A DNA stretch of 46,063 nucleotides from JBKHYJ01 sp046565505 (lineage in GTDB: Bacteria; Acidobacteriota; Blastocatellia; UBA7656). The notes below the pieces were generated by a model, which did no database searches, was not told the origin of the DNA, and worked only from the letters and a program-made list of their open reading frames with translations. Numbering within the stretch: the first letter of the stretch is position 1; every line of letters starts with the position of its first letter. The DNA is taken from positions 1-46,063 of the forward strand of contig JBKHYJ010000083.1 in NCBI GenBank assembly GCA_046565505.1, given 5' to 3'. The position numbers and the translations under genes are program-made. This document shows, piece after piece, positions 6,618 to 15,159 of this stretch.

Positions 6618-8624
6618 ATGAATTTCCGACCTGCCCGGATGAGCCGCACGCTCGCCATGCTATCGCTATTGACCGCTTCTATTTTATGGCCCGCCCCGGC
6701 GTGCGCGACCGCGTATGCCGGCGACGACGTTCCCCAGTGGCTCCGCCAGGCGGCGTCCGCGAAGACGGCGACTTATGGCAAGGACGTGCGCGCCGTCGTA
6801 TTGTGGAACGAATCCAGGATCACCGTTGACGAAGACGGCAAAGTTACGACGGTCGATTGTTACGCCGTGCGCGTGCTGAATCGCGAGGGGGGCGAAGAGG
6901 CCGTCGCCAGGCATGTCTACAACACGGATTCGGGGAAAGTGCGCGAGATGCGCGCGTGGCTGATGGGGCCGGGCCGGGAGGTGAAGAAGTACGGGAAAGA
7001 CCAGGTGGTCGATGTCGCCATCGCAAACAACGACGTGTACAACGAAGCGCGGGCGAAACTCATCGTCGGGGGCAAAGACGCCCGGCCCGGCTCGGTCTTC
7101 GGTTACGAGGTGATGAGCGAAGAGAGGTCCGTGTTCACGCAGCTGGTCTTTGATTTTCAACGCCGCCTGCCCGTGAAGCTGTCACGGCTCACGCTCAGTT
7201 TGCCGGAGGGCTGGCGTGCGGACGGCGTAACCTTCAACCGCCCCAGGGTCCAGCCCGTCGTCAAGGGGACGACTTACACCTGGGAATTGAGTGACCTGGC
7301 TTTCATCGAAGAGGAGCCGCTGAGCCCCCCGATCACCAATCTCGTCCCGCGCCTCGCCGTCAGTTATTTTCCGCCCGATGGGAAAAAGGCCGGCATCGCG
7401 AGGACGTTCAGTAGCTGGGTAGAAGTTTCGCGCTGGCTGACGGAGCTTAGCGACCCGCAGGCGGCCCCCGGCGACGCGCTGGCGGCGAAGGCCAGGCAAC
7501 TCGCCGCGGGCGCGAAGACAGAGCTTGAGCGCATACAGGCGGTCGGCCGTTACGTCCAGGGCGTTAACTACGTCTCGATCCAGACAGGGCTCGGCCGCGG
7601 CGGCGGGTATCGCCCCCACGCGGCCGCCGACGTATACGCGAAATCCTATGGTGATTGTAAGGATAAAGCTAACCTGATGCGCGCCATGCTGAAGGCCATA
7701 GACATTCAATCATACCTGGTGTGCATATATGCGGGCGACCCCACCTACGTGCGCGGCGAATGGGCTTCGCCGCAGCAGTTCAACCACTGCATCATCGCCG
7801 TCAAGCTGAGCGGCGGGACGCAGGTCCCGACCGCCGTTAATCACCCGACCCTCGGCCGCCTGATGGTCTTCGACCCGACGGACGACAACACGCCGGTGGG
7901 CGGGCTGCCGGACCACGAGCAGGGGGGCCTCGGCCTGGTCGTGGCGGGCGACGCGGGGGCGTTGCTCAGAATGCCGACCACGCCGCCCGAAGCTAACAGG
8001 CTTGAGCGTGTGGCCGAAGTCGTCCTCTCGCCGGACGGCTCGATAACGGCGAGCCTGCACGAGCGCTCCATAGGGCAATCGGCCGTCGAAGAGCGGAGCC
8101 TGTTCCGCGCACTCTCAGGCCCGGACTATTTGAAGCGCATTGAAAAGTGGATCGCGAGCGGCGCGTCGGGCGCGACTATTTCCAGCCTGAACCCCGCCGA
8201 CGGCATCGCCGAAGGAAGGTTCGCGCTCGACGTGGACTTCAAGGCGCTGTACTACGGCCAGTTGATGCAGGGCCGCAGGCTAATTTTCAGGCCCGCGATA
8301 GTTTCGCGCCGCGACTCATTACTCTTAACCGATGGGAAGCGGATACACCCCATCATGCTCGAACCTAACGCTTACACGGAGACGGTAAGGGTGAGGCTGC
8401 CTGAAGGCTTTGAGGTGGACGAATTGCCCGACGCGATGAAACTCGACATGCCGTTCGGCACTTATACGACGACGTACGTGGTGAAGGACGGGCAGTTGAA
8501 CTTCACGCGGTCGCTGGTACTGCGCGGCTTGATGATCCCGGCGGCAGATTACGAGAACGTGCGCGACTTCTTCAAGAAGATGGGGGACGCCGAACAAACG
8601 GCGGTGGTGCTGGCGAAGAAGTAG
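6618..8624 (+). CDS. DUF3857 and transglutaminase-like domain exported protein
   Basis: A 668-residue protein with an N-terminal signal peptide (cleavage around residues 30-34). The first 250 residues match the DUF3857 beta-sandwich seen in Bacteroidetes and Acidobacteria, with VLWNESRITVDEDGK and LSLPEGWRADGVTFNR. A transglutaminase-like core follows: Cys347 in YGDCKDKANLMRAML, His390 in FNHCIIAV and Asp419 in VFDPTDD form the expected triad. The C-terminal 200 residues are a beta-rich domain of the kind that usually follows in this architecture. ATG 6618 has AAGGAG about 11 nt upstream. Members may act as cysteine proteases or crosslinkers at the cell envelope; the substrate is unknown. The gene is transcribed alone and converges on the helicase gene with only 22 bp between them. 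Confidence 0.85.
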   Translation: MNFRPARMSRTLAMLSLLTASILWPAPACATAYAGDDVPQWLRQAASAKTATYGKDVRAVVLWNESRITVDEDGKVTTVDCYAVRVLNREGGEEAVARHVYNTDSGKVREMRAWLMGPGREVKKYGKDQVVDVAIANNDVYNEARAKLIVGGKDARPGSVFGYEVMSEERSVFTQLVFDFQRRLPVKLSRLTLSLPEGWRADGVTFNRPRVQPVVKGTTYTWELSDLAFIEEEPLSPPITNLVPRLAVSYFPPDGKKAGIARTFSSWVEVSRWLTELSDPQAAPGDALAAKARQLAAGAKTELERIQAVGRYVQGVNYVSIQTGLGRGGGYRPHAAADVYAKSYGDCKDKANLMRAMLKAIDIQSYLVCIYAGDPTYVRGEWASPQQFNHCIIAVKLSGGTQVPTAVNHPTLGRLMVFDPTDDNTPVGGLPDHEQGGLGLVVAGDAGALLRMPTTPPEANRLERVAEVVLSPDGSITASLHERSIGQSAVEERSLFRALSGPDYLKRIEKWIASGASGATISSLNPADGIAEGRFALDVDFKALYYGQLMQGRRLIFRPAIVSRRDSLLLTDGKRIHPIMLEPNAYTETVRVRLPEGFEVDELPDAMKLDMPFGTYTTTYVVKDGQLNFTRSLVLRGLMIPAADYENVRDFFKKMGDAEQTAVVLAKK

Positions 8625-8646
8625 AGGGCCGCGCGGTCGCGGGGCT

Positions 8647-10704
8647 TCAATCGTTGAATATTGCGGCCGCGTCTTTGAGGCTGGCCGTCATATGGCAGCG
8701 CGGGATGCTCTGGAGGAAGAACCTGCCGTAGGATTTGGTCTTCAACCGCGGGTCGAGTATCGACAGCACCCCGCGGTCGGAGGTCGAGCGGATCAGGCGG
8801 CCCAGCCCCTGCTTCAACGTGATCGCCGCTTGCGGGACCGAGTACTCGTAGAACGAATTGCCGCCCTGGTCGTCTATGTACTTCTGGCGAGCCGCCACGA
8901 CCGGGTCGGTAGGGACGGCGAACGGCAGCTTGGATATTATCACGCAAGAGAGCGCCTCGCCCTGAACGTCAACGCCCTGCCAGAAGGAAGACGTGGCAAA
9001 CAGCACGGCCCCATCCGTGCCGCGGAACTTTTCAAGCAGCCCGGTCTTCGACCCCTGGCCCTGTATGAAGACGGGGAAGTCCACAAGCTCGCGCACGCGC
9101 TCGTAGGTCTGCCTCATAGAAGATACGCTCGTGAACAAGACGAACGCGCGGCCCCGCGTGGCCTCAAGTATCTGAACGATCTCCTCGACGGAGGCCTCCA
9201 GAAAGTCCCGGCTGCGCGGGTCCGGCATGCCGGGGGGGAGGTAGAGCACTGCCTGGCTCTCGAAATCGAAGTGCGATTCGACTATCAATTGGCGCGCGTC
9301 GCCGATGCCGAGGCGCCCCTTGATGAAGTCGAAGCTGCCGCCGGCCGTCATCGTCGCCGACGTGAGCACCGCGCTTTGCATGTTTGAAAAGAGTTTCTCC
9401 TCCAGTATGCCCGACACGTCGATCGGGGTCGCGTGCAAGAATATGCCCCGGCCGCGCCTCTCGTACCAGTAGACGAAGCTCGCCTCGTCACCCATCACTA
9501 TGAATTCGAGGTCGAATTTCAAGCTCTCGGCGCGCCGCGAAATGTTATCAAGCTCGGGCGGCGGGTTCTTAACCACGCCGAGCATGGCGATCAGCCGGTC
9601 TATGGCGTTCGCAAGTGCGATGTACGCCTCGCCGGCGGCCGTCGTCTCGTAGTTGCCCTCCTCGTCGGAGCGTACGAAGTAGGACCCGACCAGCGTGTAG
9701 CGGCCGTCCTGCGGGCCAGCGGCTCCCCCGCGCCGGTAGCCCTGCCTATAAGCCTTCGCCTTATAATTCGCCTGCCGGTAACTGCCTCCCGCCGCCCCGT
9801 CGCCCGCGCCCTCCTCGTCCGCCACGCCATCAAAGCCCTGGCCGCGGAACGAAAGCCAGAACCCGTCGGCGCGCTGCGCGAGGCGTGCCAGAGCCTTAGT
9901 CAACTCCCTGGCCTGGTCGGGCTCTGTGATGACGAGCTTCTGCGCGTCCTGTATCAGGTCGTTGACGCGGTAATTCGACACGCTCGACCCGAAATAAGAG
10001 GCCGCCACGTCTTCAAGCTCATGCGCCTCGTCGAATATGATTGTCGAGTAGTCCGGCAGCACCGCGCCGTAATCGCCCCCGCGCAAAGCGAGGTCCGCGA
10101 AGAAGAGGTGATGGTTGACTATCACCACGTCGGATTCCACGGCGTCGCGCCGCATCCGCGTGATGAAGCATGAGTCGAATTCGGGGCACTTCTGGCCGAG
10201 GCAGGTTTCCGCCCGCGCGTCTATCTGGGGCCAGAATGACAGGTCCTCGGGGAGGTCGGTCATCTCGGCGCGGTCGCCCGTCTCCGTGCGGCCCGCCCAC
10301 CGCCGGACTTCATCGAAGTAATCGACCTCTTCGAGCCCTTCAAGGATCGGCAGCTCCTCGGCCTTTTTCAGGCGGTGGAGGCAGACGTAATTCGAGCGGC
10401 CTTTCATGCAGACGGTCTTGAACTTCCGGGGGATGATCTCCTGAAGGAATGGGATGTCCTTCTTGTAGAGCTGCTCCTGCAGGTTCTTGGTCGCGGTCGC
10501 GACTATCACGCGGCGGCCGGAGGCCAGCGCGGGGATCAGGTAGGCGAGTGTCTTACCCGTACCCGTGCCCGCTTCTATCAGGGCGATCCCGCCCCCCGCG
10601 AGGGTGTCGTTCACCGCCTCGGCCATCTCTATCTGGCCTGGGCGGTATTCGTAGTTGGGGTGATGTTGAGCGATTAAACCGCCGGGGCCGAATACTTCTT
10701 CCAT
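8647..10704 (-). CDS. DinG/YoaA-type ATP-dependent DNA helicase (XPD family)
   Basis: A 685-residue superfamily 2 helicase. Walker A is GTGTGKT (46-52), the DEAH box is FDEAHE (224-229), and four cysteines (C108, C168, C173, C179) sit where XPD-like helicases bind a 4Fe-4S cluster. The later motifs include LTSATM, FVLFTSVSSMRQTYERV, FWQGVDVQGE and QGLGRLIRS. Enzymes of this type unwind DNA 5' to 3' and help resolve R-loops or damaged forks. About residues 288-336 there is a Gly/Arg/Tyr-rich low-complexity insert that is not part of the usual fold. The gene ends 22 bp from the convergent transglutaminase-like gene and starts 24 bp downstream of the glyA stop, so it is probably co-transcribed with glyA. 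Confidence 0.9.
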   Translation of the reverse strand: MEEVFGPGGLIAQHHPNYEYRPGQIEMAEAVNDTLAGGGIALIEAGTGTGKTLAYLIPALASGRRVIVATATKNLQEQLYKKDIPFLQEIIPRKFKTVCMKGRSNYVCLHRLKKAEELPILEGLEEVDYFDEVRRWAGRTETGDRAEMTDLPEDLSFWPQIDARAETCLGQKCPEFDSCFITRMRRDAVESDVVIVNHHLFFADLALRGGDYGAVLPDYSTIIFDEAHELEDVAASYFGSSVSNYRVNDLIQDAQKLVITEPDQARELTKALARLAQRADGFWLSFRGQGFDGVADEEGAGDGAAGGSYRQANYKAKAYRQGYRRGGAAGPQDGRYTLVGSYFVRSDEEGNYETTAAGEAYIALANAIDRLIAMLGVVKNPPPELDNISRRAESLKFDLEFIVMGDEASFVYWYERRGRGIFLHATPIDVSGILEEKLFSNMQSAVLTSATMTAGGSFDFIKGRLGIGDARQLIVESHFDFESQAVLYLPPGMPDPRSRDFLEASVEEIVQILEATRGRAFVLFTSVSSMRQTYERVRELVDFPVFIQGQGSKTGLLEKFRGTDGAVLFATSSFWQGVDVQGEALSCVIISKLPFAVPTDPVVAARQKYIDDQGGNSFYEYSVPQAAITLKQGLGRLIRSTSDRGVLSILDPRLKTKSYGRFFLQSIPRCHMTASLKDAAAIFND

Positions 10705-10728
10705 CTGGTAAAACTCATAGAGGTATCT

Positions 10729-12012
10729 CTAAGTGGACTGCGCGCGACTTCGGACGAGGCGGCCCTCGTAAATGGGGAATTGCTCGCACATCTCTTTCAC
10801 GCGCTCCCGCACGCTGCCCTGCACGGACTCGTTGTCGGGCTCGGCGAGCGTTTCGGCTATGAACGCGGCTATCTGCCGCATCTCGGCTTCCTTCATCCCT
10901 CGCGTCGTCAGCGCGGGCGTGCCTACGCGGACGCCCGAGGCCTTCATGGGCGGCTGAGTGTCGAAGGGGATGGCGTTCTTGTTGACGGTGATGGCCGCGC
11001 GCTCTAGCGCCTTCTCGGCCTGCGCGCCCGTCAGCCCGCGCACGAACACGTCTACCAGCATCAGGTGGTTGTCCGTGCCGCCCGAAACTATGCGGAAGCC
11101 CGCGCCCGCAAGGTGCTCGGCCAGCGCCTTCGCGTTCGCGAGGACCTGCGCCTGATACTGCTTGAAACCGGCTTCCAGAGCCTCTTTGAAGCACACGGCC
11201 TTCGCCGCGACCGTGTGCATGAGCGGGCCGCCCTGTACCGTCGGGAAGACCGCCCTGTCCACCTCTTTCTGGAACTGGGCGCGGCACATCACCATCCCGG
11301 CGCGCGGCCCCCGCAGCGTCTTGTGCGTCGTAGTCGTGACGAAATCCATGTGGGGGATGGGGCTGGGGTGGAGCCCCGCGGCGACCAGCCCCGCTATGTG
11401 CGCGATGTCGGCCATCGAGTAGGCGCCCACGTCGCGGGCGATCCGCCCTATGCGCTCGAAGTCTATGACTCGCGAATAGGCGGACGCGCCGCACAGTATC
11501 ATCCTGGGCCTGTGCTCGTGAGCCAGCCGCTCAAGCTCGTCGTAGTCTATCTGCTCCGTGTCGGGGTTCACGCCGTACGGGACTATTTTGTAGCTGCGGC
11601 CCGAAAAGTTGAGCGGGTGCCCGTGCGTGAGGTGGCCGCCGTGAGCGAGGTTCATCCCAAGGACCGTGTCGCCGTAATCGAGCGCCGCGAGGTAGACGGC
11701 CATGTTCGCCTGCGACCCCGAGTGCGGCTGGACGTTGACGTGCTCGCACCCGAATATTTGGCGGGCGCGGTCGCGCGCGATTGTCTCGGCCACGTCGACG
11801 AACTCGCAGCCGCCATAATACCGCTTGCCGGGGTAGCCTTCCGCGTACTTGTTAGTCAGCACCGACCCCATGGCTTCGAGCACGGCTTCGGAAACGAAAT
11901 TCTCCGAAGCGATCATCTCCAGGTTATAGGCAAGCCTTCGCTCCTCGTCGGCGATGGTCGAGGCGATTTCCGGGTCCACTTCGGAAAGCGGTCGGTTCAT
12001 GGCGGTGGTCAT
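10729..12012 (-). CDS. glyA: Serine hydroxymethyltransferase
   Basis: A 427-residue PLP enzyme that converts serine and tetrahydrofolate to glycine and 5,10-methylene-tetrahydrofolate, the main one-carbon source. Family signatures are continuous: LEMIASENF (31-39), NKYAEGYPGKRYYGG (54-68), VQPHSGSQAN (94-103), AHGGHLTHG, D202 and H205 in MADIAHIAGL, and the PLP lysine K231 in TTTTHKTLRGPR. The length is normal. ATG 12012 has a GAGAGGG site upstream; ATG 12000 is an in-frame alternative. It is followed closely by the helicase gene on the same strand, and a RodZ-like gene lies 189 bp upstream, also on the minus strand. Confidence 0.97.
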   Translation of the reverse strand: MTTAMNRPLSEVDPEIASTIADEERRLAYNLEMIASENFVSEAVLEAMGSVLTNKYAEGYPGKRYYGGCEFVDVAETIARDRARQIFGCEHVNVQPHSGSQANMAVYLAALDYGDTVLGMNLAHGGHLTHGHPLNFSGRSYKIVPYGVNPDTEQIDYDELERLAHEHRPRMILCGASAYSRVIDFERIGRIARDVGAYSMADIAHIAGLVAAGLHPSPIPHMDFVTTTTHKTLRGPRAGMVMCRAQFQKEVDRAVFPTVQGGPLMHTVAAKAVCFKEALEAGFKQYQAQVLANAKALAEHLAGAGFRIVSGGTDNHLMLVDVFVRGLTGAQAEKALERAAITVNKNAIPFDTQPPMKASGVRVGTPALTTRGMKEAEMRQIAAFIAETLAEPDNESVQGSVRERVKEMCEQFPIYEGRLVRSRAQST

Positions 12013-12201
12013 CTATCGCGGCCCTCTCAAGAAAGGAGATTTGAAAGTCACGGCGCTCTCGCAACGTCCGCGCCTGGAGTTTCGATACTACATCAGCCGA
12101 TGGCGGGGCGCAATCCGGGCGTCCGCGTCAGAGGCGGGCCGAAAGACGGGAACGGCGGCGCGGCCGTCGCACGCCCGTGTGACGAGACCCCGGCCGCGGA
12201 T

Positions 12202-13047
12202 TCATTTTAGAGGCTGAATGTTATCGCGCGATATGAGTATGTGGCCGTCTTTTTCGACCGCGCCCGATGGGAAGGTCACCTCCCGGTTATTGACCATTAG
12301 CTTCAACGTTTTTGAGGTCCCATAGTCGAGCTTGACCTGGTTTTGTGCGGCAGGGACTTCCTCAACCTGTCCCTTCTTCATTATCCTGGAGACAGGTTTG
12401 CCGTCATCGACTTTATACTGAACCCAACTGCCGTCGAGGGCTTCGATCTTTACCGTGAAAGCGCCTTGCGCGTCCGCGCCGGCCGCGGGCTGCGGCTGAC
12501 TTGTTTCTGCAGGTGCGGGCGGAGATTCGGCCGTTTGAGCCGGGGCCGGGGCGGCGGCCGTTTGCGGCGCACTTTCTTTCGTCGAATGATTCAACTGCTT
12601 CACCAGGGCGATGACTATAATGACGATGAACAACGCTATGCCGCCCGCGATAATTATGGTGGGCCAGTTCGCGCGCGTGGGAGACTGGTGCAAAGTTATA
12701 GGGTCGGCGTGGCGCGGGCGCGGCTCGACGGTCGAGACCTGGCGGGCGGGCTCGGCCGCGGAAGCGGTGCGCGCGCGCTGCTCGGGCTGTGATGACTGGG
12801 GCTCGGCCAGCGGGCCTCCGATCTGCTGTTGGTAGAGGCTTATGGCCTCGTCCTCGCCCATGCCGACCTGCTTGGCGAACGCGCGGATGAAGGAGCGCGT
12901 GAATATTCCGCCGGGGAGGATGGAGAAGTTGTCCGACTCAATCGCTTTCAAAAAGCGCGTACCAATCCTCGTCGCTTCCGAAATATCGTTAAGCGTAGTG
13001 CCGCGCTCTTCCCGCCTGCGCCTCAGTTCTTCGCCCAGTGTCGGCAT
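12202..13047 (-). CDS. RodZ-like protein: XRE helix-turn-helix, one membrane span, DUF4115 domain
   Basis: A 281-residue bitopic membrane protein. Residues 3-72 form a helix-turn-helix of the RodZ type (LGEELRRRREERGTTLNDIS, then FLKAIESDNFSILP and RSFIRAFAKQVGM). A Gln/Pro/Ala linker leads to one transmembrane helix at about 128-149, then a Pro/Ala-rich linker and a C-terminal beta domain (195-278) with SWVQYKVDDGKPV and KLDYGTSKTLKLMVNN, typical of DUF4115. RodZ anchors MreB to the membrane and sets rod shape; in many phyla such proteins are annotated only as HTH proteins. The domain order is clear, while the exact role in cell shape is inferred. No mre genes are in the window. Confidence 0.82.
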   Translation of the reverse strand: MPTLGEELRRRREERGTTLNDISEATRIGTRFLKAIESDNFSILPGGIFTRSFIRAFAKQVGMGEDEAISLYQQQIGGPLAEPQSSQPEQRARTASAAEPARQVSTVEPRPRHADPITLHQSPTRANWPTIIIAGGIALFIVIIVIALVKQLNHSTKESAPQTAAAPAPAQTAESPPAPAETSQPQPAAGADAQGAFTVKIEALDGSWVQYKVDDGKPVSRIMKKGQVEEVPAAQNQVKLDYGTSKTLKLMVNNREVTFPSGAVEKDGHILISRDNIQPLK

Positions 13048-13420
13048 ATCAGCCGAGGAACCTCTCTTATTCCCGTTTTATTCCTGCAATTGTATTGATT
13101 GGAGATTCAGATAGACCCTCATCTTAAGGGATGCCCCTATTACTGTCAAGCAACCGCACAATCTAAAAGAGCCGCCTCCGCAAGGGAAAAGGCGGCACGC
13201 CCCGGCAATGCCCTGGCGACGCGCGGCCGGGTGTGCTAAGGGCCGCGGGCCGCATACCTGGGCTCCCGGGCCGCGATTTTAGATTGCGGATTTGCTCCCT
13301 CGAATTTAGTCTTTATTTAAGACGCGCGATTGCCGATTAAGGTCGCAGAGCGATTCGATCCGCAATCTTAATCCGTGGATGCTTAGGGACTAGATTTTGG
13401 TAAGAAGGGAATAAGCATTC
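13048..13420 (+). other. Divergent intergenic region rich in inverted repeats
   Basis: A 373-bp gap between the divergent RodZ-like and LLM oxidoreductase genes. It contains a short hairpin with GCCGCCT (13171-13177) and AGGCGGC (13190-13196), plus a nested set of AT-rich inverted repeats described separately. The start of the LLM gene has an AGAAGGG ribosome site. No small gene was seen. Confidence 0.5.
13159..13368. repeat. Nested intergenic inverted repeats (AATCTAAAA type)
   Basis: CAATCTAAAA (13159-13168) is the exact inverse complement of TTTTAGATTG (13277-13286). The second arm continues into AGATTGCGGAT (13281-13291), whose exact inverse complement ATCCGCAATCT lies at 13358-13368. 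One middle arm can thus pair with either flank. The words resemble those at 24305-24470. Confidence 0.6.
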
Positions 13421-14422
13421 ATGGTTGAAATCGGTTATGCGCTTTCCAGCGAAGAGCACGAGCCTAATGACCTCGTACACCATGCACACCTGGCGGAAGA
13501 GGCGGGATTCACTTTCGCTTTAATATCCGACCACTTCCACCCCTGGGTAGACCGCCAGGGGCAAAGCCCATTCGTGTGGAGCGTCATCGGGGCCATCGCG
13601 CATGCGACGGAAACTTTACGGCTAGGCACGGGCGTCACCTGCCCGACCATCCGCACCCACCCGGCCATCATCGCGCAGGCGGCGGCTACTTCGGCGGCTA
13701 TGATGCCGGGCCGTTTCTTTCTAGGGGTCGGGACGGGCGAGAACCTCAACGAGCACATACTGGGCGACCGCTGGCCCCCGCACGACGAGCGCGTGGAGAT
13801 GCTCGAAGAGGCGATTGAGGTGATGCGGCTGTTGTGGCAAGGCGGCGAGCAGACTTACCGCGGGTTCTTCTACACGGTGGAGAACGCCCGCATCTACACG
13901 CTCCCCGAGGAGCCGATTGAGATCATTTACGCGGCGAGCGGGCCCAAGGCGGCGGAGGCGGCGGGCCGTCTGGGCGATGGGCTTTGCAGCACTTCGCCCG
14001 ATAAAGAGGTGGTGCAGAAGTTTGAAGAGGGGGGCGGCGCGGACAAACCCAGGTATGGGCAATTCACTGTCTGCTACGCGCGCGACGAAGCTGAGGCGCG
14101 GCGCACGGCTTTCGAGTGGTGGCCGAATGCCGCGATCAAGGGCGAGCTTTCGCAGGAGCTTCCCACGCCGAAGTTCTTCGAGCAGGCGGCGAAGATGGTG
14201 ACCGAGGATGACGTGGCCGAAGCAGTCATATGCGGCCCGGACCCCCAGAAGCACATAGACAAGATCAATGAGTTCGTCGAAGCCGGATTCGATCACGTCT
14301 ACGTGCACCAGGTCGGGCCGGACCAGGAAGGCTTCATCAGGTTCTACGAGAGCGAAGTGCTGCCGAAGTTCAAGGGCGGAGAAACCTCTTCGACTCGGAA
14401 GTCCGCCACCAGCAGTAAGTAA
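13421..14422 (+). CDS. F420-dependent LLM class oxidoreductase (TIGR03557-like)
   Basis: A 333-residue luciferase-like TIM-barrel enzyme. It starts VEIGYALSSEEHEP and has FALISDHFHPW (31-41), SPFVWSVIGAIA, LGTGVTCP, GRFFLGVGTGENLNEHILG and an IIYAASGPKAAEAAGRLGDG phosphate-binding segment. These match the F420-dependent glucose-6-phosphate-dehydrogenase-like group within the bacterial luciferase superfamily, which moves hydride between a substrate and coenzyme F420. The substrate cannot be told from sequence. The gene stands alone; AGAAGGG precedes ATG 13421. If the cofactor call is right, the organism must make or take up F420, but no F420 biosynthesis gene is in this window. The superfamily is secure and F420 as cofactor is likely. 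Confidence 0.85.
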   Translation: MVEIGYALSSEEHEPNDLVHHAHLAEEAGFTFALISDHFHPWVDRQGQSPFVWSVIGAIAHATETLRLGTGVTCPTIRTHPAIIAQAAATSAAMMPGRFFLGVGTGENLNEHILGDRWPPHDERVEMLEEAIEVMRLLWQGGEQTYRGFFYTVENARIYTLPEEPIEIIYAASGPKAAEAAGRLGDGLCSTSPDKEVVQKFEEGGGADKPRYGQFTVCYARDEAEARRTAFEWWPNAAIKGELSQELPTPKFFEQAAKMVTEDDVAEAVICGPDPQKHIDKINEFVEAGFDHVYVHQVGPDQEGFIRFYESEVLPKFKGGETSSTRKSATSSK

Positions 14423-14450
14423 TCGAGCGCGACGGATGGCGTCGTCGGGG

Positions 14451-14479
14451 CCGCGGGCGGATTCTTCGCGCGCCCGCGG
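14451..14479 (+). terminator. GC-rich hairpin after the LLM oxidoreductase gene
   Basis: CCGCGGGCG (14451-14459) and its exact inverse complement CGCCCGCGG (14471-14479) enclose an 11-nt loop, 28 bp after the stop codon. No U tract follows, so this is at best a hairpin-assisted or Rho-type end. Confidence 0.3.
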
Positions 14480-14652
14480 GGCCGCGGGCGCGCGCAAGGG
14501 CCGGCCGGCCCCTGCCGCCGCCGCCGACTTTGACTTTGCTTGACGGTCCGCGCTCGTTTTGTTAGTTTCAAACTCTCCGTGAGCATTGTGAATCTCGCCC
14601 AGGCTCGCGCTCAAGACTCAGTTTAACTGCTTTCTTTGAAGGAGTGTTTTAT

Positions 14653-15051
14653 ATGGCTATGGAAGCGCTCGGAATGATCGAGACCAAAGGTTTTGTCGGC
14701 GCGGTCGAGGCGGCTGACGCTATGGTCAAAGCGGCGAACGTGGCCCTGGTCGGCCGCGAATACATAGGCGCGGGCTACGTGACCGTGCTGGTGCGCGGCG
14801 ATGTCGGCGCGGTCAAGGCCGCCACCGACGCGGGAGCGGCCGCGGCCCGGCGCGTAGGGGAGTTGGTGAGCGTCCACGTTATACCTCGCCCGCACAGGGA
14901 GCTTGAGCAAGTTCTGGAAACGACCGGCCTCATAAACGGCGGCGCGGGCGGCCGGCTCGGCGGCGGCGAATCTCGCCAGCTCACGGCGGGCACTCAGGAA
15001 GATGGCAAGCGGTCTCTGCAAACGCCAAATAAAGAACGGCAGAAGCAGTGA
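14653..15051 (+). CDS. Bacterial microcompartment hexameric shell protein (BMC-H, PduA-like)
   Basis: A 132-residue shell protein that assembles as hexamers tiling the facets of a bacterial microcompartment. Residues 1-88 are a near-canonical BMC domain: EALGMIETKGFVGAVEAADA, then VLVRGDVGAVKAATDAGAAA and VHVIPRPHREL. The pore loop reads YIGAGY (37-42), with Ala40 where PduA has Ser40, so the central pore should be slightly less polar. About 44 extra residues follow the domain (Gly-rich, then charged), longer than the usual C-terminus. ATG 14653 has GGAG 8 nt upstream. The next gene, an acylating aldehyde dehydrogenase, is the likely cargo. No pentameric vertex protein is nearby, so a closed shell would need genes from elsewhere. 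Confidence 0.95.
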   Translation: MAMEALGMIETKGFVGAVEAADAMVKAANVALVGREYIGAGYVTVLVRGDVGAVKAATDAGAAAARRVGELVSVHVIPRPHRELEQVLETTGLINGGAGGRLGGGESRQLTAGTQEDGKRSLQTPNKERQKQ

Positions 15052-15159
15052 TGAGCCGGGCGTGATGCGGACGAGTAAAGCGCGTGTGAGCCGTCACGCG
15101 CGCGCGGTCACTCGTCACCGGCGGGACCCGTCCGCCGTCCGCCGAAGCGGGGAATAGTT

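Noticed and set aside
11065..12210. Long plus-strand open frame (381 codons)
   Set aside because: It is antisense to glyA, whose motifs are complete; the frame is a by-product of high GC at third positions.
13721..14614. Minus-strand open frame (297 codons)
   Set aside because: Antisense to the F420-type oxidoreductase and with no ribosome site or motif.
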